Shown: positions 9,196 through 18,625, counted from the stretch's first letter. The stretch is DNA of 64,000 nucleotides from Pandoraea captiosa (GCF_902459775.1 NZ_CABPSQ010000002.1:434001-498000), one strand, 5' to 3'. Translations and numbers: made by a program. The notes: generated from the sequence alone by a model not told the origin.

Positions 9196-9197
9196 GG

Positions 9198-10064
9198 TCA
9201 GCGTCCCAGATACGATTCGATCACCCGCTCGTCGCGTTGCACCGCGTCGAGCGTGCCTTCGGCGAGTACCCGGCCTTCGGCCATGACCGTCACCGTTCCC
9301 GAATCGCCCGCGAGCGCGGCGACGAACGCCATGTCGTGCTCGACCACCATCATCGAGCAATGTCCGCGCAGACGATTGAGCAGTTCGGCCAGTTGCGCCG
9401 TTTCCTCGTCAGTCATGCCGGCTGCGGGTTCGTCGAGCAGGAGCAATTGCGGCTGCTGCATGAGCAACATACCGATCTCCAGCCGCTGCTTCTGGCCGTG
9501 CGAGAGTTGACCCGCGCGCACGTGGGCCTGATGCTCCAGATGCGTGAGCGCGAGCACCTCTTCGATGCGACGGCGCATCGTCGGCGTGAGCATGGCCCAC
9601 AGTGCACGGAACCAACGCTTGTCGCCCGCACACGCGAGTTCGAGGTTTTCCCACACGCTGTGATGCTCGAAGACGGTCGGCTTCTGGAACTTGCGTCCCA
9701 CGCCGGCCTGCGCGATGGCCGGTTCGTCCAGACGCGACAGATCGAGCGTCTGGCCGAGAAAGGCGCGGCCCGAATCGGCGCGCGTCTTGCCGGTAATCAC
9801 GTCCATCATCGTCGTCTTGCCGGCGCCGTTCGGGCCGATGATGCAGCGCAGTTCGTCGGTCTTGATCGACAGCGAAAGATCGTTCAGGGCACGAAAGCCG
9901 TCGAACGAGACGCAGATGTTCTCCAGATAGAGAATCAGTCCGTGCGAGGTATCGATCTCGCCGGGCACCACGAGGTGTGACATGCCGGTGGCGTCGCCGC
10001 TGACGGTGACGGAGGCTTCCGGCGCATCGGCCTGCTGCCAGGTGATGTCGTAATCGGGTCTCAT
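9198..10064 (-). CDS. urtD: Urea ABC transporter ATP-binding protein UrtD
   Basis: LivG-like ATPase of the urea importer, 288 aa from MRPDYDITW. Walker A is GPNGAGKTT, the signature is LSHGQKQRLEIGMLL and Walker B is LLLLDEPAAGMTDEE. The start codon overlaps the urtC stop as ATGA. An internal Met (MSHLVVPGE, about 27 codons in) is a possible alternative start, because the first 30 residues are not part of the ATPase fold. Confidence 0.95.
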   Translation of the reverse strand: MRPDYDITWQQADAPEASVTVSGDATGMSHLVVPGEIDTSHGLILYLENICVSFDGFRALNDLSLSIKTDELRCIIGPNGAGKTTMMDVITGKTRADSGRAFLGQTLDLSRLDEPAIAQAGVGRKFQKPTVFEHHSVWENLELACAGDKRWFRALWAMLTPTMRRRIEEVLALTHLEHQAHVRAGQLSHGQKQRLEIGMLLMQQPQLLLLDEPAAGMTDEETAQLAELLNRLRGHCSMMVVEHDMAFVAALAGDSGTVTVMAEGRVLAEGTLDAVQRDERVIESYLGR

Positions 10065-11290
10065 GCGCGGTCTCCGGAAGCGGATGAAGCGGTTGAAACG
10101 GGGGAGGCGTGATGAGGAACGTCGCCGACGGCCTCGGTCGGCGCGTGCTGCGCGCGCTTGCGCGAGAATTGCGTGAGCAGACCGATCACCCCTTGCGGCA
10201 ACAGCAGCGGCACCAGCACGAACATCGCGCCAAGGAAGAACAGCCAGTACTCGGCGAAATACGCCGTGAAGAAGCTCTTCGCACCGTTGACGATGAACGC
10301 CCCCGCAATCGCGCCCACGAGCGAGCCACGCCCGCCGATGGCCACCCAGATCGCCATCTCGATGGAGTTGACCGGCGCCATCTCGCTCGGGTTGATGATG
10401 CCGACCTGCGGCACGTACAGCGCCCCGGCGACACCGCACAACATGGCGGACAGCGTCCACACGAAAAGCTTGTAGCTCAGCGGTCGGTAGCCGAGGAACA
10501 TGGCGCGCGACTCGCCGTCGCGAATGGCGGTGACGACGCGACCGAACTTCGAGACGACCAGCGCGCGGCACAACAGGAACGCACCGATGAGCACCGCGAA
10601 CGTGACCAGAAACAGCACGGTGCGCGTGTTCGCCGACGTAATCGAGTAGCCGAGAATGCGCTTGAAGTCGGTGAAGCCGTTGTTGCCGCCGAAGCCCGTT
10701 TCGTTGCGATAGAACAGCAGCATGGCGGCGAACGTGAGCGCCTGCGTGATGATCGACAGATACACGCCCTTCACGCGCGAGCGGAAGGCCAGATAGCCGA
10801 AGAGCCACGCCACCACACCGGGCAACGCCACGACAAGAAACATGGCCCAGGCGAAATGTTCCGTGCCGGTCCAGTACCAGGGCAATGCCTTCCAGTCGAG
10901 AAACACCATGAAGTCCGGCAGGTCGCTGTGATACACGCCGTCGCGTCCGATGCCGCGCATGAGGTACATCCCCATGGCATAGCCGCCCAGCGCGAAGAAC
11001 AGGCCGTGGCCGAGGCTCAGAATGCCGCAGTAGCCCCACACCAGATCGAGCGCGAGCGCTGCGATGGCGTAGCACATGATCTTGCCCACCAGCGTCATGG
11101 CGTACGCCGAGAGATGCAACGGGTGCGTGGCCGGCAGGACCAGCGCACATACCGGCACGATCACCATCACGGCGAGCACGAAGGCGAGCAACACCGGCGC
11201 GACATGCCTGGGCAACAGGCGCGCGCGCGCCGGGACATCGAGCGACATCGTTGGCGTGACGCCTTCGGGAAGAAAGTTCGACGTCTGCAT
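10061..11290 (-). CDS. urtC: Urea ABC transporter permease UrtC
   Basis: Second membrane subunit (LivM-like) of the urea importer, 409 aa. About ten hydrophobic segments follow a 40-residue polar N-terminus. The family block GYCGILSLGHGLFFALGGYA is present, as is the conserved GRGSLVGAIAGAF. The start directly abuts the urtB stop. The C-terminal 25 residues are polar and low complexity. Confidence 0.95.
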   Translation of the reverse strand: MQTSNFLPEGVTPTMSLDVPARARLLPRHVAPVLLAFVLAVMVIVPVCALVLPATHPLHLSAYAMTLVGKIMCYAIAALALDLVWGYCGILSLGHGLFFALGGYAMGMYLMRGIGRDGVYHSDLPDFMVFLDWKALPWYWTGTEHFAWAMFLVVALPGVVAWLFGYLAFRSRVKGVYLSIITQALTFAAMLLFYRNETGFGGNNGFTDFKRILGYSITSANTRTVLFLVTFAVLIGAFLLCRALVVSKFGRVVTAIRDGESRAMFLGYRPLSYKLFVWTLSAMLCGVAGALYVPQVGIINPSEMAPVNSIEMAIWVAIGGRGSLVGAIAGAFIVNGAKSFFTAYFAEYWLFFLGAMFVLVPLLLPQGVIGLLTQFSRKRAQHAPTEAVGDVPHHASPVSTASSASGDRA

Positions 11291-12931
11291 TCAGGCCTCC
11301 GCGCTGCGCCCTTTGAGCGCAAACATGCCCTGCGGGCGTTTCTGGATGAACAGCACGATCAGGATCAGCACGGCGATCTTGGCGAGCACGGCGCCCCATA
11401 CCGGTTCGAGCAGCTTGTTGGCGATGCCCAGTCCGAACGCACCGACGATGGTCCCTGCGAGCTGACCCACGCCACCGAGCACCACGGCCATGAACGAGTC
11501 GATGATGTAGCTCTGCCCGAGGTCAGGGCCGACGTTGCCGATCTGCGAGAGTGCGCAGCCGCCGAGACCGGCAATGCCTGCACCAAAGGCGAACGCATAG
11601 CTGTCGACGCGCCCCGTCTTGACACCCACGCATGCGGCCATCGACCGGTTCTGCGTCACGGCGCGAATGAACAGGCCCAGACGGGTGAGATTGAGCACCG
11701 ACCAGGTGAGTGCGACGACTACCAGCGCGAATACGAGAATCACGATGCGGTTGTAGGGCAGCATCAGATTGGGTAGCACGGCGATGCCGCCGCTCATCCA
11801 CGACGGGTTGATGACTTCGACGTTTTGCGCGCCGAACAGCGTGCGCACCGCCTGAATCAGCAGCAGGCTGATACCGAAGGTCGTGAGCAGCGTCTCCAGG
11901 GGTCTTCCGTACAGATGCTTGATCACGGTGCGCTCCAGCACGAACCCCACGGCAGCGGCCACGACGAACGCACTCGGCACGGCGGCGACCAGATAAAAGT
12001 CGAACGCCCCCGGCAGGAATCGCTGGAACAGGGTCTGGACGGCGTAGGTGGCGTACGCGCCGATCATCAGGAATTCGCCGTGCGCCATGTTGATCACGCC
12101 GATCAGGCCGTAAGTGATCGCCAGCCCCAGCGCGGCGAGCAGCAGCACGCTGCCGAGCGACAGACCGGCGAACACGGTCCCGAAGAATTCGCTGCGACGC
12201 TGTGCTGCGGCGAGTTGCGTGAGCGCAATGTCGGCGGCGCTGCGCACCGTGGCGTCCGGCTCGGCGAAGGTGCCGTCGGCTTGCCTGGCGATGATGGGCA
12301 GCAGCAGGTCGCGCATCTGCGGATCGCCTGCTGCCGCGATCAGATCGATGGCTTCCTTGCGCTTGTTCGGATCGGCGTCATGCAGCGCCGACTGCGCCCA
12401 GAGCTGGTCGAGACGCTTGCGCAGCACGGCATCCGTCTCCTTCTGGCGCGCCTGTTCGATGAGCGTCTTGAACGCCGGCGACGGGTTTTGCAGCATCGTG
12501 TCGATGGCGTGCGCACGCGCGTCGTGATCCGGCGAGAGCAGCGCGCCAGCAGCGGCGGCCGTGGCCACCTTCGCGCGCAGCACATTGTTGAGCGTGAGCG
12601 ATCCCGCGTCGTCGCCCTTGACCGGTGCGCCCGTGATCGGGTCGAGGTACTTGTCGTCTTTCTGAATCGCCAGGCTGTCGCCCACCGTCACGGCCGTATC
12701 GTCGGCAAGCGCCTTGAGCAGGGCGGTGGCCTGCGCAGAGCCGTCGGCGGCGAGGTGGTCGATGGCTTGCGCCTTGGCGTCGAAGTCGTCGCCCGCGAGC
12801 GCGTGCAAATCGTCTTGGGTGATGGTGGAGCCGGTGGAGGCGGCCGCAACGGCCTGGGAGGACATCGTCAGCGCAGCGCCCAGTGACATCAGGACAAGGG
12901 CGGCAGCGGTCCAGCGTCTTATCGTTATCAT
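11291..12931 (-). CDS. urtB: Urea ABC transporter permease UrtB
   Basis: First permease of the urea importer, 546 aa. It has a signal peptide (to about residue 30) and a roughly 210-residue periplasmic alpha-helical, HEAT-like region with repeated D-L-L-L patterns. A LivH-type permease follows, with INMAHGEFLMIGAYATY and GVNVK-like GVKTGRVDSYAFAFGAGIAGL. The long N-terminal extension is normal for proteobacterial UrtB. Start at 12931 (MITIRRW) is preferred over the Met five codons upstream, since it gives a standard signal sequence. Confidence 0.95.
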   Translation of the reverse strand: MITIRRWTAAALVLMSLGAALTMSSQAVAAASTGSTITQDDLHALAGDDFDAKAQAIDHLAADGSAQATALLKALADDTAVTVGDSLAIQKDDKYLDPITGAPVKGDDAGSLTLNNVLRAKVATAAAAGALLSPDHDARAHAIDTMLQNPSPAFKTLIEQARQKETDAVLRKRLDQLWAQSALHDADPNKRKEAIDLIAAAGDPQMRDLLLPIIARQADGTFAEPDATVRSAADIALTQLAAAQRRSEFFGTVFAGLSLGSVLLLAALGLAITYGLIGVINMAHGEFLMIGAYATYAVQTLFQRFLPGAFDFYLVAAVPSAFVVAAAVGFVLERTVIKHLYGRPLETLLTTFGISLLLIQAVRTLFGAQNVEVINPSWMSGGIAVLPNLMLPYNRIVILVFALVVVALTWSVLNLTRLGLFIRAVTQNRSMAACVGVKTGRVDSYAFAFGAGIAGLGGCALSQIGNVGPDLGQSYIIDSFMAVVLGGVGQLAGTIVGAFGLGIANKLLEPVWGAVLAKIAVLILIVLFIQKRPQGMFALKGRSAEA

Positions 12932-12994
12932 GTGAAACCTCTGCATGCGCCGAAGCTTTTCGATGAGGCTCCGGCGCAGGGAATGGAAGGAAGA

Positions 12995-14251
12995 TCAGAC
13001 CTTGTCGGGTTTGCCTTCGTTACCCGCGATGAAAGGGCTCCACGGTTGGGCGCGCACCGGTGCCTTCGTCTTCCACACGACGTTGAACTGGCCGTCCGGA
13101 CGGATCTCGCCGATCATCACCGGCTTGTGCAGGTGGTGGTTGCCGTCCATGACCATGTCGAAGCCGTCCGGCGACTTGAAGGACTGGCCGATCATCGCGG
13201 TGCGCACCTTGTCCACGTCGGTGCTCGCCGCCTTCTCCACGGCCTGCTTCCACATGTGCATGCCGACGTATGTTGCTTCCATCGGGTCGTTCGTCACGCG
13301 CTTGTCGCCGCCGGGCAGCCCCTTGGCTTTCACATACGTGAACCACTCCTTCTTGAAGGCATCGTTGGTCGGGTTCTTGACCGACATGAAGTAGTTCCAC
13401 GCAGCGAGGTGGCCCACGAGCGGCTTCGTGTCGATGCCGCGCAGTTCTTCCTCACCCACGGAGAACGCCACGACCGGCACGTCGGTCGCCTTCAGGCCCT
13501 GATTGCCGAGTTCCTTGTAGAACGGCACGTTCGAGTCGCCGTTGATGGTCGAGATGACCGTCGTCTTGCCGCCTTGCGCGAACTGTTTGATGTTGGCGAC
13601 GATGGTCTGATAGTCGCTGTGTCCGAACGGCGTGTAGACCTCCTGAATGTCCTTGTCGGCCACGCCCTTCGAGTGCAGGAACGCGCGCAGGATCTTGTTC
13701 GTCGTGCGCGGGTAGACGTAGTCGGTACCCAGCAGGAAGAAGCGCTTGGCGCTGCCGCCTTCCTTGCCCATCAGGTATTCCACGGCGGGAATGGCCTGCT
13801 GGTTCGGCGCGGCGCCGGTGTAGAAGACGTTCTTCGACATCTCTTCGCCTTCGTACTGCACCGGGTAGTACAGCAGACCGTTGAGTTCTTCGAAGACGGG
13901 CAGCACCGACTTGCGCGACACCGAGGTCCAGCAGCCGAACACGGCGGCGACTTTGTCCTTGGTGAGCAGCTGACGCGCCTTCTCGGCGAAGAGCGGCCAG
14001 TTCGACGCCGGATCGACCACCACAGCTTCGAGCGGGCGACCCATGACACCGCCCTTGGCGTTGATGTCGGCGATGGTCATGAGCGCGACATCCTTGAGCG
14101 ACGTCTCCGAAATGGCCATCGTGCCCGAGAGCGAGTGCAGGATACCGACCTTGATGGGCTGCTTGCTTTGCGCGAACAGATTCGGCGCCATGCCGGTAAG
14201 TGATGCGGCGCCCGACAGGGCCGCCATCTGGAGTAGCGTGCGTCGTTTCAT
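12995..14251 (-). CDS. urtA: Urea ABC transporter substrate-binding protein UrtA
   Basis: Periplasmic urea-binding protein, 418 aa, of the Leu/Ile/Val-binding superfamily. It has a signal-like N-terminus (KRRTLLQMAALSGAASL) with paired basic residues, then IKVGILHSLSGTMAISE, the UrtA opening. Also characteristic are FGCWTSVSRKSVLPVFEE and YPVQYEGEEMSKNVFYTGA. It is first in the urt operon, 63 bp before urtB, behind a sigma-54 type promoter. Confidence 0.97.
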   Translation of the reverse strand: MKRRTLLQMAALSGAASLTGMAPNLFAQSKQPIKVGILHSLSGTMAISETSLKDVALMTIADINAKGGVMGRPLEAVVVDPASNWPLFAEKARQLLTKDKVAAVFGCWTSVSRKSVLPVFEELNGLLYYPVQYEGEEMSKNVFYTGAAPNQQAIPAVEYLMGKEGGSAKRFFLLGTDYVYPRTTNKILRAFLHSKGVADKDIQEVYTPFGHSDYQTIVANIKQFAQGGKTTVISTINGDSNVPFYKELGNQGLKATDVPVVAFSVGEEELRGIDTKPLVGHLAAWNYFMSVKNPTNDAFKKEWFTYVKAKGLPGGDKRVTNDPMEATYVGMHMWKQAVEKAASTDVDKVRTAMIGQSFKSPDGFDMVMDGNHHLHKPVMIGEIRPDGQFNVVWKTKAPVRAQPWSPFIAGNEGKPDKV

Positions 14252-14307
14252 GGTACGTCTTCCCCTTTCCTGGTTAGACCGGTAGATCCGGTGTCGGGGA
14301 GATATAC

Positions 14308-14322
14308 GCAAGGGCTGTGCCA
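14308..14322 (-). promoter_or_regulatory. Sigma-54 (RpoN) promoter of urtA operon
   Basis: On the minus strand the sequence reads TGGCAC-AGCCC-TTGC, an exact match to the -24/-12 consensus TGGCAC-N5-TTGC, with GG and GC 10 bases apart. The predicted transcript start is near 14296, about 45 bases before the urtA ATG. This points to activation by an enhancer-binding protein, most simply NtrC, under nitrogen limitation. Confidence 0.85.
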
Positions 14323-14504
14323 GCGTACGGGGAATGCGTCGGAGCGCGCCGATTTGCCGGTGTGACGGGCGCCCCTGCGACGGTCGACGGAATGGCCGGA
14401 CTTCATTCGGCGCCGAGCGCGATCCGGCTTCCCGAGCCATCGACACGGCGGATGGCGGCGTGCGCTTTCGGCGGGCATCGTCCGTTCAGCCGAGGGGGCG
14501 AGCG

Positions 14505-14551
14505 GCACCATGGTGCGACGTGCGCTGAGTTGGTGCGCACCGATTTGGCGC
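14505..14551 (-). promoter_or_regulatory. Possible NtrC enhancer sites upstream of urtA
   Basis: GCACC-GATTT-GGCGC (14537-14551) matches the NtrC core GCACC-N5-GGTGC in nine of ten positions. It lies about 240 bp upstream of the predicted sigma-54 transcript start, a usual enhancer distance. The neighbouring palindrome GCACCATGGTGC (14505-14516) has the same half-sites but only a 2-base spacer. The overall GTGC/GCAC density here is high. Confidence 0.5.
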
Positions 14552-14713
14552 GACGCAGGCGATGGGTCACGGTTGTGCATCGCGCACCGTCGCCGGGCTG
14601 GCCGCAGGATTTAGCGGTGCGTCAGGGTGTCGGGGCATTGTGGCTCCCTCCCCGGGGCGGGAAGAACTTCGGCCGTTCCACGCTGGCCACGCATGGCATT
14701 TTTTGATGCATGA

Positions 14714-14729
14714 TTGGCATTCGTGCCAA
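14714..14729. promoter_or_regulatory. Palindrome upstream of MFS gene
   Basis: TTGGCA-TTCG-TGCCAA is a perfect 6-bp-arm inverted repeat 69 bp before the MFS start codon, in the 546 bp spacer between the divergent urtA and MFS genes. It is suitable as an operator for a dimeric regulator. Apart from this and the sigma-54 and NtrC-like elements, the spacer holds nothing I recognise. Confidence 0.4.
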
Positions 14730-14797
14730 ACCCGCCGACGGCAAGATGGGGGCTCTCAAGGATTCCTGAAGATTCCCGACTTGTTGGATAACCGCTT

Positions 14798-16069
14798 ATG
14801 ACCGATACCGTTGCCGGGCGCGCTGCGCCGCCCACCGATCCTGCCCAGCGGCAACGCCGTCAGCTGGGCCGACGCTACGCCGCCGTGCTCGCCGCGTGCC
14901 AGGCGCTCTACACGGCGGCGCTCTCCGTCGATCTGACGCTCACGGGGCTCGTGGGCTACATGCTGGCGTCCGACAAGGGCTATGCGACGTTGCCGTTTTC
15001 GCTGATCACGGTGGCATCGGCCATTACGACGATCTTCGCGTCGATGTTGATCCAGCGCTTCGGCCAGCGTATCGGCTTCGCGCTGGGCGCGTTGTTCGGC
15101 ACCGTCGGCGGTCTGGTGTCGGTGCTGGCGATCTATGAGCGCCACTTCGCGATGTTCTGTGCGGGCACGGCCTGCGTGGGGGTGTTCCAGGCATTCGCGC
15201 GGTACTACCGTCTGGCGGCGGCCGACGTGGTGCCCGTGGAAGACAAGCCGCGCGCCATCTCCATCGTGCTCACGGGCGGCGTGCTGGCTGCCGTGGTTGG
15301 CCCGGCCCTGGCGGCGGGGAGCAAGGACTGGCTCGCGCCGGTGACGTTCGCCGGGTCGTATCTCGTCGTCACGATACTCTCGGGCATCTCGTTGATCTTG
15401 CTTGCAGGCTTTCTGCGCGATCTGCCGGTGCATTCGGCGGTGGGTGCGACGGGGAGCGCGGCCGAGTTGCCCGCACGTCCGCTGGGCCAGATCATGCGTC
15501 AGCCGATATACGTGGCAGCGCTGGCGAACAATCTGATCGGCTTCATGGTCATGATGTTCGTGATGACGGCCACACCGATTGCGGCAGTCGCGTGCGGCCA
15601 CAGCATCGACGATGGGGCGCACATCATCGAATGGCATCTGGTCGGGATGTATGCGCCGTCGTTCTTCTCGGGACATCTCGTCAAGCGTTGGGGTGTGGTG
15701 CCGGTGTTGCTGCTGGGCATTGCAATGTCGGCGTTGTGCGGCGTGCTGGCGCTGATGTCGACGAGTCTGGCGTACTTCTATGCCGCGCTGGCCTTTCTTG
15801 GCGTGGGCTGGAACTTCATGTTCGTGGGCGGCACGACCTTGCTCACGATGTCGTATCGCCCGGCCGAGCGCGCGCGTGCGCAGGCGGCCAACGAGTTCAT
15901 CACCTTTGCGGGGACAGCGCTTGCCAGTCTGTTCGCCGGACAACTGCTCGCGCGCTTCGGCTGGTCGACGATCAATCAGGCGACGTTCCCGTTGCTGCTC
16001 GTCGCCGCGCTGGCCACCGTGTGGTACGCACTCGATGCGAAGCGTCGACCGGCGCAGGCCGCCGCCTAG
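14798..16069 (+). CDS. MFS transporter
   Basis: Major facilitator superfamily permease, 423 aa, with about 12 hydrophobic segments after a polar, arginine-rich N-terminus. The loop after TM2 reads QRFGQRIGFALGALFG, a version of the MFS signature, and RAQAANEFITFAGTAL is typical of one bacterial MFS subgroup. Substrate not predictable. It is divergent from urtA and followed 68 bp later by a GlxA-type regulator on the same strand. Confidence 0.85.
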   Translation: MTDTVAGRAAPPTDPAQRQRRQLGRRYAAVLAACQALYTAALSVDLTLTGLVGYMLASDKGYATLPFSLITVASAITTIFASMLIQRFGQRIGFALGALFGTVGGLVSVLAIYERHFAMFCAGTACVGVFQAFARYYRLAAADVVPVEDKPRAISIVLTGGVLAAVVGPALAAGSKDWLAPVTFAGSYLVVTILSGISLILLAGFLRDLPVHSAVGATGSAAELPARPLGQIMRQPIYVAALANNLIGFMVMMFVMTATPIAAVACGHSIDDGAHIIEWHLVGMYAPSFFSGHLVKRWGVVPVLLLGIAMSALCGVLALMSTSLAYFYAALAFLGVGWNFMFVGGTTLLTMSYRPAERARAQAANEFITFAGTALASLFAGQLLARFGWSTINQATFPLLLVAALATVWYALDAKRRPAQAAA

Positions 16070-16137
16070 GGTCTGGTACGGCGAAGCGGAATTTCATTGA
16101 CCTATTGTTTGTGTGTTGTTTGCCCATCGCTACCCCC

Positions 16138-17118
16138 ATGAGCCAGCCTCGTCTCGTCGCATTTCTGATCGTGCCGCCGTTCGTGTTGCTGGATCTGGCG
16201 GGGCCGCTCGACGCGTTTCACGCCGTCATCCGCAACTTTACGGAGCGGGGGCAGGAGGCGCCGTACAGGACCGTGGTCGTATCCGAGCATGGCGGTCCGG
16301 TGGAAACCGGCTCCGGCATTACGCTGCACACAGAGCCGATGCACGCGCTCGACGACATGCTCGTCGATACGCTGATCGCCGTCGGAGGCGCGGTGGCCCA
16401 TCGACCGGCGGTCCCGGGGCCGGTGGGCGACTGGTTGCGCGGGTATGCGCCGAGGGTGCGACGCGTATGTTCGGTGTGCGTGGGGGCGTTCATTCTCGGC
16501 GCTGCGGGGCTGCTGGACGGACGCCGTGCGACCACGCACTGGCTCGATACGGCGATGCTGCAACAGTGCTACCCGGCGGCGATCGTCGAGTCCGATCCGA
16601 TTTACGTGCGTCAGGATCCGGTGTGGACGTCTGCCGGGATCACGGCGGGCATCGATCTCGGGCTGGCGTTGATCGAGGACGATTGCGGTGTGGATGTTGC
16701 GTTACAGGCGGCGCGTCGGCTCGTGGTGTTCCTCAAGCGTGCGGGCGGGCAATCGCAGTTCAGTCCGCCGTTGCAGGAGCAGGTGGCGGCCGGCGCGCCG
16801 TTTGGCGACCTGCACGCGTGGATGTCGCAGCGGCTCGACGGCGACTTGTCGGTGATGCGTCTGGCGGAGCAGGCGAACATGAGCCCGAGGACATTCGCAC
16901 GCAGTTACCTCGCGCGCACCGGATCGACCCCGGCGAAGGCGGTGGAGCGCATGCGCCTGGAAGCCGCGCGATTTGCGCTGCTCGATTCCGACGCGCCGCT
17001 CAAACGCATTGCCGCCCGCGTGGGATTCGGCGACGAACAAAACCTGCGACGCGCATTTCAGCGGCAGTACGGAGTGACGCCGGTGGCGTATCGGGAGCGG
17101 TTCGGCGTGACCGCGTGA
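16138..17118 (+). CDS. GlxA family transcriptional regulator (DJ-1/PfpI + AraC)
   Basis: Regulator of 326 aa with an N-terminal DJ-1/PfpI-like domain (residues ~5-180, including the CSVCVGAFILGAAGLLDGRRATTHW block) and a C-terminal AraC double helix-turn-helix (~215-320, with MSPRTFARSYLARTG and RIAARVGFGDEQNLRRAFQRQYG). The start MSQPRLVAFLIVPPF at 16138 fits the family; the upstream open frame overlaps the MFS gene and is not used. It may control the preceding MFS gene. Confidence 0.92.
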   Translation: MSQPRLVAFLIVPPFVLLDLAGPLDAFHAVIRNFTERGQEAPYRTVVVSEHGGPVETGSGITLHTEPMHALDDMLVDTLIAVGGAVAHRPAVPGPVGDWLRGYAPRVRRVCSVCVGAFILGAAGLLDGRRATTHWLDTAMLQQCYPAAIVESDPIYVRQDPVWTSAGITAGIDLGLALIEDDCGVDVALQAARRLVVFLKRAGGQSQFSPPLQEQVAAGAPFGDLHAWMSQRLDGDLSVMRLAEQANMSPRTFARSYLARTGSTPAKAVERMRLEAARFALLDSDAPLKRIAARVGFGDEQNLRRAFQRQYGVTPVAYRERFGVTA

Positions 17119-17161
17119 ATGAGGGCATGAGGGCACAAGAGCATTACGGTGCCGATTCGCC

Positions 17162-18625
17162 TCACGCCGCCCGCTTCCCCGCTACCCACTTCCCCGCCGC
17201 AGCCTTCTCCAGAAACCGGAACAGTCGTGCGTCGTCCGAGTACGCGACGTTGAAGCGGAACCAGTGGCACGGTTCGTTGTGCGCGAGAAAGAACTCGCCC
17301 GGGGCGAGCATGATGCTCTCGAGGAGTGCGGCTTCCGCCAGCTCGCGCGCGGGCTGCGCGGTGTCGGGCAAGCTGCCGCAGACGAACATGCCGCCCTCGG
17401 GCTGCGCGAGCAATGTGACGCCATGCGATTGCAGTTGCGAGATCAATCGCGCGCGCGAGCGCGTCAGCCGGTCCGACAGGCGCTCGATGTGTTTGCGATG
17501 ACGGCCTTCGGTCAGGATCGCGTGCACGATACGCTCATTGATCTCCGAGGACGTGAGACCCGCCACCATCTTGCTGCGGGCAATTTCATGCGCCATCTCA
17601 CGCGAGCACGCAAGATATCCCACACGCACCGACGGCGAGATCGTCTTCGAAAAACTCGAAACGTAGATCACGCGTGACAACCCGTCCATGGCCGCCAACG
17701 ACGGTGTGCCCGCCGGCGCCAGCTCGCGATAGATGTCGTCTTCGACAATCCAGAAATCGTGCTGCTCGGCGCATTGCAGAATGCGATGCGCCGAGGCCGG
17801 CGTCAGCGACGTGCCCAGTGGATTCTGCAACGCCGGGTTGACGAACAACGCTCGTGGGCGATGCATCTGCGCCGCCTGCTCCAGCGCGGCGAGATCCAGT
17901 CCCGCTTCCGTGCGGGCAATGCCGATGACGTTCAACCCCGCGAGGCGCAACACCGCCAGCAAGTTGCAATACGCGGGCGCTTCGACCAGCACCGTGTCGC
18001 CCGGCTTGAGTAAAGTCCGTACGATCAGGTCGAGGGCCTGCGTGGCGCCTTGAGTGAGCACGATCTGCTCGGGCGGCGCATCGATGGACAACTCGCCGAG
18101 CCGACGTGTAAGCCACTGACGCAACGGCCCGTACCCGTGCGGATGGCCGTAATGCGCGAAATGCGCACCAGGCCCTTTCGACAGCGAGCGCAACGCCCCG
18201 TGCAGCCCGTCTTCGTCCAGCCAACTGTCGGGGAGCCAGCCGCAACCGCTTTTCACCGCGATCGAATCGTCGGCGAAGATCTCCGAGAGCAGCCACGCGT
18301 TCGTGACCTCGCTCGCGGTCGGCCCCATCGCGAGCGTTCCGCCGGGATGCGCGGTGCGTGTGTCACGCCCTTCCGCCGCACCGGCCACGAAAAACCCCGC
18401 ACCGCGCCGGGCGATCAGCGTGCCATGCGCGACGAGCCGGTCATATGCCTCGACGACCGTGAACGTGCTGATGCCGTGTGCTTTCGCCAATGAGCGGATC
18501 GACGGCATGCGCATGCCGGCGTGCAGCGTCTGACGCTGTAGCGCACGCTCGACCTCGCGCACGATCTGATCGACGAGCGCTTCGGGCTGGGCGCGGTTCA
18601 GGGAGAAGGCGAGCGGCTGGACCAT
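17162..18625 (-). CDS. MocR-type PLP-dependent transcriptional regulator
   Basis: GntR-family regulator with an aminotransferase-like effector domain, 487 aa. The winged helix-turn-helix is at ~10-80 (MRMPSIRSLAKAHGISTFTV). A fold-type-I aminotransferase domain follows, with GATQALDLIVRTLLKPGD, NPLGTSLT and the PLP lysine in SSFSKTISPSVRVGY. Start at 18625 (MVQPLAF) is preferred over a longer frame. It is divergent from the omega-aminotransferase gene, the classic arrangement for MocR regulators and their target. Confidence 0.92.
   Translation of the reverse strand: MVQPLAFSLNRAQPEALVDQIVREVERALQRQTLHAGMRMPSIRSLAKAHGISTFTVVEAYDRLVAHGTLIARRGAGFFVAGAAEGRDTRTAHPGGTLAMGPTASEVTNAWLLSEIFADDSIAVKSGCGWLPDSWLDEDGLHGALRSLSKGPGAHFAHYGHPHGYGPLRQWLTRRLGELSIDAPPEQIVLTQGATQALDLIVRTLLKPGDTVLVEAPAYCNLLAVLRLAGLNVIGIARTEAGLDLAALEQAAQMHRPRALFVNPALQNPLGTSLTPASAHRILQCAEQHDFWIVEDDIYRELAPAGTPSLAAMDGLSRVIYVSSFSKTISPSVRVGYLACSREMAHEIARSKMVAGLTSSEINERIVHAILTEGRHRKHIERLSDRLTRSRARLISQLQSHGVTLLAQPEGGMFVCGSLPDTAQPARELAEAALLESIMLAPGEFFLAHNEPCHWFRFNVAYSDDARLFRFLEKAAAGKWVAGKRAA

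Noticed and set aside
14505-14516. GCACCATGGTGC as a full NtrC site
   Set aside because: The half-sites are right but the spacer is 2 bases instead of about 5; kept only as supporting context.
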